From positions 124,001 through 188,000 of the forward strand of contig NZ_JAIXSL010000007.1 in the NCBI RefSeq assembly GCF_027484705.1: a stretch of 64,000 nucleotides of DNA. The letters are read 5' to 3'. The translations under genes and the position numbers were made by a program. Below the pieces are notes generated by a model, which was given only the letters and a program-made list of their open reading frames with translations, was not told the origin of the DNA and ran no database searches. This stretch comes from Flavobacterium sp. Lineage in GTDB: Bacteria > Bacteroidota > Bacteroidia > Flavobacteriales > Flavobacteriaceae. How positions within the stretch are numbered: the first letter of the stretch is position 1; every line of letters begins with the position of its first letter. Below, in pieces: positions 60,775 through 64,000 of the stretch.

Positions 60775-61527
60775 TTATTTTTGGATCGCCGTGATCTTCT
60801 TGAACTCATTGTTTTTTCCGACCAGGAAATCCATGAGTTCGAAATCGGTGGCTTTTTTAAGGACTACTCCGGATTTAGGATCATTTTCGCTGAACACCAG
60901 AAAAAGCTTAATCTGGTCATTTCGGAGTTTGAGGCTGTTGCTGAAAAACGAATAACTGACTCTGTTCATCACTGCTTCCGTGAAACTGACGTTCGTGGTG
61001 AAATCATTTTTCTTCGGATTCTTTTTGCGCAGCACTTTGAGAACGTCTTTATACATACGCACAAAATCAACACCATTTTCGATAACATTATAGTTGGGCA
61101 TCACAGTGTTTTTTGGGGAAGATTGGGCGTCACCATAATATTTAGTATCGACCGCTTCCTGTGAATTTTTAATAGGACTTTTGATTTTGCTTTGATCTAC
61201 ATTTACTTGTGCTAATTGATTGGTAAGGCTTTGTAAAGTTATTTTGACAACATCCTGCTCCATATCTTCTTTGGTAAGCACCATTTTTTTGGAGCGGAAC
61301 ATCAGACTCGAAAAGACCAGCGTATCATTTTCTTTGGCGGTAATGGCGAACGCACCTTCAAATTTGGCGATGGTTCCTGTTCTTGCATTGACATTGAAAA
61401 CGACGACGTTTTCCACTTTTACCGAATCATTCACGACTTGTCCGCGCAGGAGTTTCCGAGACGATAACTGTGCGAAACCGATTTGACTCATCAGGAAAAA
61501 AACGAGCATTGTAATAGTACTTTTCAT
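60775..61527 (-). CDS. Exported protein with carboxypeptidase-regulatory-like domain, copy 1
   Basis: 250 residues: signal peptide (MKSTITMLVFFLMSQIGFAQ), a carboxypeptidase-regulatory-like domain (about 25-100: KLLRGQVVNDSVKVENVVVF, ARTGTIAKFEGAFAITAKEN, DTLVFSSLMFRSKKMVLTKE), then about 150 residues with NFDxV-like polar stretches (VMPNYNVIENGVDFVRMYKD, VLRKKNPKKND). First gene of the four-gene unit ending in the M1 peptidase. Its length, signal, first domain and position mirror the following gene, suggesting an old tandem duplication. Confidence 0.8.
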   Translation of the reverse strand: MKSTITMLVFFLMSQIGFAQLSSRKLLRGQVVNDSVKVENVVVFNVNARTGTIAKFEGAFAITAKENDTLVFSSLMFRSKKMVLTKEDMEQDVVKITLQSLTNQLAQVNVDQSKIKSPIKNSQEAVDTKYYGDAQSSPKNTVMPNYNVIENGVDFVRMYKDVLKVLRKKNPKKNDFTTNVSFTEAVMNRVSYSFFSNSLKLRNDQIKLFLVFSENDPKSGVVLKKATDFELMDFLVGKNNEFKKITAIQK

Positions 61528-61754
61528 AGGAATTGATGTTTAACTTTTATCTAAAGTTAGTGATTTAAACGCGATTATTCCTGAAATCAAACGCTTAAAT
61601 TCAACCTGAGCACCAACTTCAATAAAAAAATAAAAGTAACCCAAACCTTGCTAACAGATTGCCAAAGATTTGATAAATTATGTTAATTTAACGGCGTTCT
61701 AAACGAATGATTTTCCTAAAGGGTTTCATCATCAAAACGTATCAAAAATTGCCT

Positions 61755-62468
61755 ATGAAAAACCTCATTATTGCGAGCACTTCTACTATACATGGCGGTG
61801 GTTATTTAGAATATTTATTGCCTGAATTGACAATGCATTTTAAAAATTGTAAGACATTATTATTCATTCCATACGCCAGACCAAGTGGAATTTCACACGA
61901 AGAATACACCGCTAAAGTAGCAAACGCGTTTTCCAAAATCAATATTGCGGTAAAAGGCCTTCATGAATTTGAAGACCCGAAAGAAGCCATCACGCAGGCG
62001 GAAGGAATTTTTACTGGCGGCGGCAATACTTTCCTGTTGGTTTTTCAGCTGTATAAAAACAATCTGATGAACGTTTTAGCGGATACCGTAAAAACCGGAA
62101 CGCCTTATCTCGGCTGCAGTGCGGGCAGCAATATTACCGGTTTGACGATGCAAACTACTAATGACATGCCGATCATTTATCCGCCAAGTTTTGATACTTT
62201 AGGGTTGATTCCGTTCAACCTGAATCCACATTACCTCGATCCGGACCTGAATTCAAAGCATATGGGCGAAACGCGCGAAACGAGAATCAAGGAATTCCAT
62301 GCTTTTAATACGGTTCCCGTTTTGGGCTTGCGCGAAGGAAGCTGGCTCGACGTTAAAGGAGAAAAGATTACGCTCAAAGGAAATTTATCCGCTCGTTTGT
62401 TCAGAAAAAACCAAGCGCCCGAAGAATGGGCAAGCGAAAGTGATTTGAGCTTTTTGGGAAAACTATAA
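61755..62468 (+). CDS. pepE: Dipeptidase E (alpha-aspartyl dipeptidase)
   Basis: 237 residues from the ATG at 61755 (MKNLIIASTSTIHGGGYLEY); the frame is open from 61707 but those residues lack family character. S51 family peptidase: FTGGGNTFLL and the nucleophile Ser122 in LGCSAGSNITG, with NLNPHYLDP supplying the catalytic-type His. PepE cuts dipeptides with an N-terminal aspartate in the cytoplasm. Single gene. The gap before it (61528-61754) is AT-rich and shows no clear element. Confidence 0.94.
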   Translation: MKNLIIASTSTIHGGGYLEYLLPELTMHFKNCKTLLFIPYARPSGISHEEYTAKVANAFSKINIAVKGLHEFEDPKEAITQAEGIFTGGGNTFLLVFQLYKNNLMNVLADTVKTGTPYLGCSAGSNITGLTMQTTNDMPIIYPPSFDTLGLIPFNLNPHYLDPDLNSKHMGETRETRIKEFHAFNTVPVLGLREGSWLDVKGEKITLKGNLSARLFRKNQAPEEWASESDLSFLGKL

Positions 62469-62488
62469 AACCCGAATCCATTTAAAAT

Positions 62489-62530
62489 AAAAAAGCCGCC
62501 TTAAGGAATGAAGCGGCTTTCGTTTTTTGT
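62489..62530. terminator. Bidirectional terminator after pepE
   Basis: AAAAGCCGC / GCGGCTTTC arms with a 13-base loop; A-run on the left, T-run on the right. Confidence 0.85.
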
Positions 62531-62539
62531 ATCGTAAAA

Positions 62540-62836
62540 TTATACTTCCAATACGCTGTTTTCAGCACCTGCAAATTCGTTCCAACGGTAAGAATCTGCT
62601 TCTACTTCGTTTACAAAAGCGCCATCGATCAAATATCTGAATTCGTAAGAAGCGTCTTTATTCACATCAAAAACACCTTTGAAAGTACCGTTTTTAAGTT
62701 TGCTCAATTCGCCTTCTTTTGCATTCCAGTTGTTGAAATCACCAACTACTGCTGCGGTGTTTGCTTCTTTTGCATCTACTGTAAAAGTTACTTTGCAAAC
62801 CGCTTTCGTTTTTATAAATTGTTTTTTTACTGACAT
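62540..62836 (-). CDS. Glycogen-binding (CBM48 / isoamylase N-terminal-like) domain protein
   Basis: 98 residues from the ATG at 62834-62836 (MSVKKQFIKTKAVCKVTF); an upstream frame to 62944 has no support. A single beta-sandwich domain: CKVTFTVDAKEANTAAVVGD, FNNWNAKEGELSKLKNGTFK and YEFRYLIDGAFVNE, the pattern of the CBM48 / AMPK glycogen-binding module. No enzyme domain is attached. Flavobacteria often encode such lone modules; they may bind alpha-glucans or act as small regulators. Expected to be cytoplasmic (no signal peptide). Confidence 0.88.
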   Translation of the reverse strand: MSVKKQFIKTKAVCKVTFTVDAKEANTAAVVGDFNNWNAKEGELSKLKNGTFKGVFDVNKDASYEFRYLIDGAFVNEVEADSYRWNEFAGAENSVLEV

Positions 62837-63021
62837 AACTATTTCATTTTTAGAATTATGAGGCAAAGTAAATAAATTCACTGCAACAAACCATAACCCG
62901 AAATACGATTTGAGAATATGGCAGAAACTTGCTAAAAAACCCATCGTATTCGTAGCATTTCTTACCTCAAATTCTGAATCCCGAAACAGAAAACGTTTTC
63001 GTTATGCAGAGTTTATAGCAC

Positions 63022-63074
63022 AAAAAACATCGGTTTCTGAAATTAAATATACTATTCAACTTCAAAAACCGATG
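63022..63074 (-). terminator. pckA terminator
   Basis: On the minus strand CATCGGTTTTTGAA pairs with TTCAGAAACCGATG (one mismatch, 19-base loop) and is followed by TTTTTTG. The rest of the gap back to 62837 holds only a 12-bp palindrome GAAAACGTTTTC (62989). Confidence 0.8.
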
Positions 63075-63100
63075 ATGATAACCGTTTGGTTAAGAATTGT

Positions 63101-64000
63101 TTATACCTGCGGACCGGCTTTTACTAAATTCAGCCCTTCAGCATTGTCTGTGTATTGTGCGAAGTTTTTGATGAATCTCGCGGCCAAATCTTCGGCTTTG
63201 GTGTTCCATTCTGAAGCTTCCGCATATGTATCTCTCGGATCTAAAATGGCGGCATTCACTCCGGGAAGCGAAGTCGGCACTTCAAAATTGAACATTGGGA
63301 TCATTTTGGTTTCGGCTTTTTCAATCGAACCGTCTAAAATGGCGTCGATGATTGCGCGGGTATCTTTAATAGAGATTCTTTTTCCTGTTCCGTTCCAACC
63401 AGTATTGACCATGTAAGCTTTGGCTTGGTGCTGCTCCATTTTCTTAACGAGTTCTTGTCCGTATTGCGTTGGATGTAATGATAAGAACGCTTTTCCGAAA
63501 CAAGCTGAGAAAGTCGGTTGCGGTTCCGTAACGCCTCTTTCGGTTCCGGCTAATTTTGCCGTAAATCCTGAAAGGAAATAGTATTTGGTTTGCTCTGGCG
63601 TCAGTTTAGAAACCGGTGGCATCACACCAAAAGCATCAGCAGTCAAGAAGATCACTTTCGTAGCATGGCCCGCTTTAGAAACCGGTTTTACAATATTGTG
63701 AATGTGATTGATTGGATAGGAAACACGTGTGTTTTGCGTAACCGAACCATCTTTAAAATCGATTTTACCATTGGCGTCAACCGTTACGTTTTCTAACAAA
63801 GCGTCTCTTTTGATGGCTTCGTAAATATCCGGTTCGTTTTCTTTGCTCAAGTCGATGGTTTTGGCATAACAGCCGCCTTCAAAATTGAACACGCCGTCAT
63901 TGTCCCAACCATGTTCGTCATCGCCAATCAATTCTCTTTTCGGATCCGTTGACAAAGTGGTTTTTCCTGTTCCGGACAATCCGAAGAAAACCGCAACATC
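63101..64000 (-). CDS. pckA: Phosphoenolpyruvate carboxykinase (ATP), C-terminal part
   Basis: The frame continues off the right edge of the window, so the N-terminal part is missing and the ATG near 63979 is internal. Visible are the kinase-1a loop ([16 protein letters not shown]), the metal-site region [60 protein letters not shown] and the end of the enzyme. This is the ATP-dependent type (E. coli PckA family), which converts oxaloacetate plus ATP to phosphoenolpyruvate in gluconeogenesis. Confidence 0.96.
   Translation of the reverse strand, partial: DVAVFFGLSGTGKTTLSTDPKRELIGDDEHGWDNDGVFNFEGGCYAKTIDLSKENEPDIYEAIKRDALLENVTVDANGKIDFKDGSVTQNTRVSYPINHIHNIVKPVSKAGHATKVIFLTADAFGVMPPVSKLTPEQTKYYFLSGFTAKLAGTERGVTEPQPTFSACFGKAFLSLHPTQYGQELVKKMEQHQAKAYMVNTGWNGTGKRISIKDTRAIIDAILDGSIEKAETKMIPMFNFEVPTSLPGVNAAILDPRDTYAEASEWNTKAEDLAARFIKNFAQYTDNAEGLNLVKAGPQV

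Overview
The window reads as a Flavobacteriaceae chromosome, most likely Flavobacterium. Evidence: gliding-motility genes gldB and gldC, three proteins with type IX secretion (T9SS) C-terminal sorting domains, an XrtF-type exosortase with its partner, a short primary sigma factor without region 1.1, TAnnTTTG promoter -7 boxes, a Bacteroidota-type TonB receptor, and a division and cell wall (dcw) cluster in the order mraZ-rsmH-ftsL-ftsI-murE-mraY-murD-ftsW-murG-murC-ftsQ-ftsA-ftsZ. No prophage, insertion sequence or CRISPR array was seen.

Layout. 1-6.6 kb: the tail of a TonB-plug protein, a DedA membrane protein, a probable copper or heavy-metal operon (HYC_CC_PP-like protein, TonB receptor, HMA protein) and an unknown coiled-coil protein. 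6.9-9.7 kb: a compact four-gene unit of secreted protein, multi-span membrane protein, short histidine kinase and NarL-type regulator. 9.7-11.2 kb: exosortase XrtF with partner, and a GAF protein. 11.4-15.7 kb: a T9SS-exported protein with ten internal repeats. 15.9-21.8 kb: housekeeping genes rpsO, pnp, a lipoprotein gene, rpoD and rpe, separated by many hairpins. 21.8-25.3 kb: two paralogous T9SS genes with a broken copy of the rpe 3' end between them. 25.5-42.2 kb: tRNA-Arg, a YqeY protein and the dcw cluster, all on the minus strand, starting from a promoter that carries MraZ-type repeats. 42.6-49.7 kb: hydrolase, engB, gldC/gldB, nadE, a regulator, dnaG and a lone receiver protein. 49.8-52.2 kb: ECF sigma factor, candidate anti-sigma factor and envelope protein. 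52.4-62.8 kb: polyprenyl synthase, lipoprotein, rlmN, O-methyltransferase, PAP2 phosphatase, TatA, a four-gene operon ending in an M1 peptidase, pepE and a glycogen-binding-domain protein. 63.1 kb to the end: the 3' part of pckA.

The most unusual content lies between the genes. A dispersed family of about 60-130 bp elements occurs at six places (15.7, 26.1, 34.4, 45.5, 49.7 and 56.1 kb). In five copies the central hairpin has stem bases that change in compensating ways while the five-base loop keeps the pattern KKGTT (K = G or T). A second element type flanks rpoD, and a small TTC-hairpin-TCGGGT motif recurs five times, once in frame inside the candidate anti-sigma gene. Other points are a DnaG whose four zinc ligands are all replaced, and inverted operator-like dyads in front of the two-component unit.
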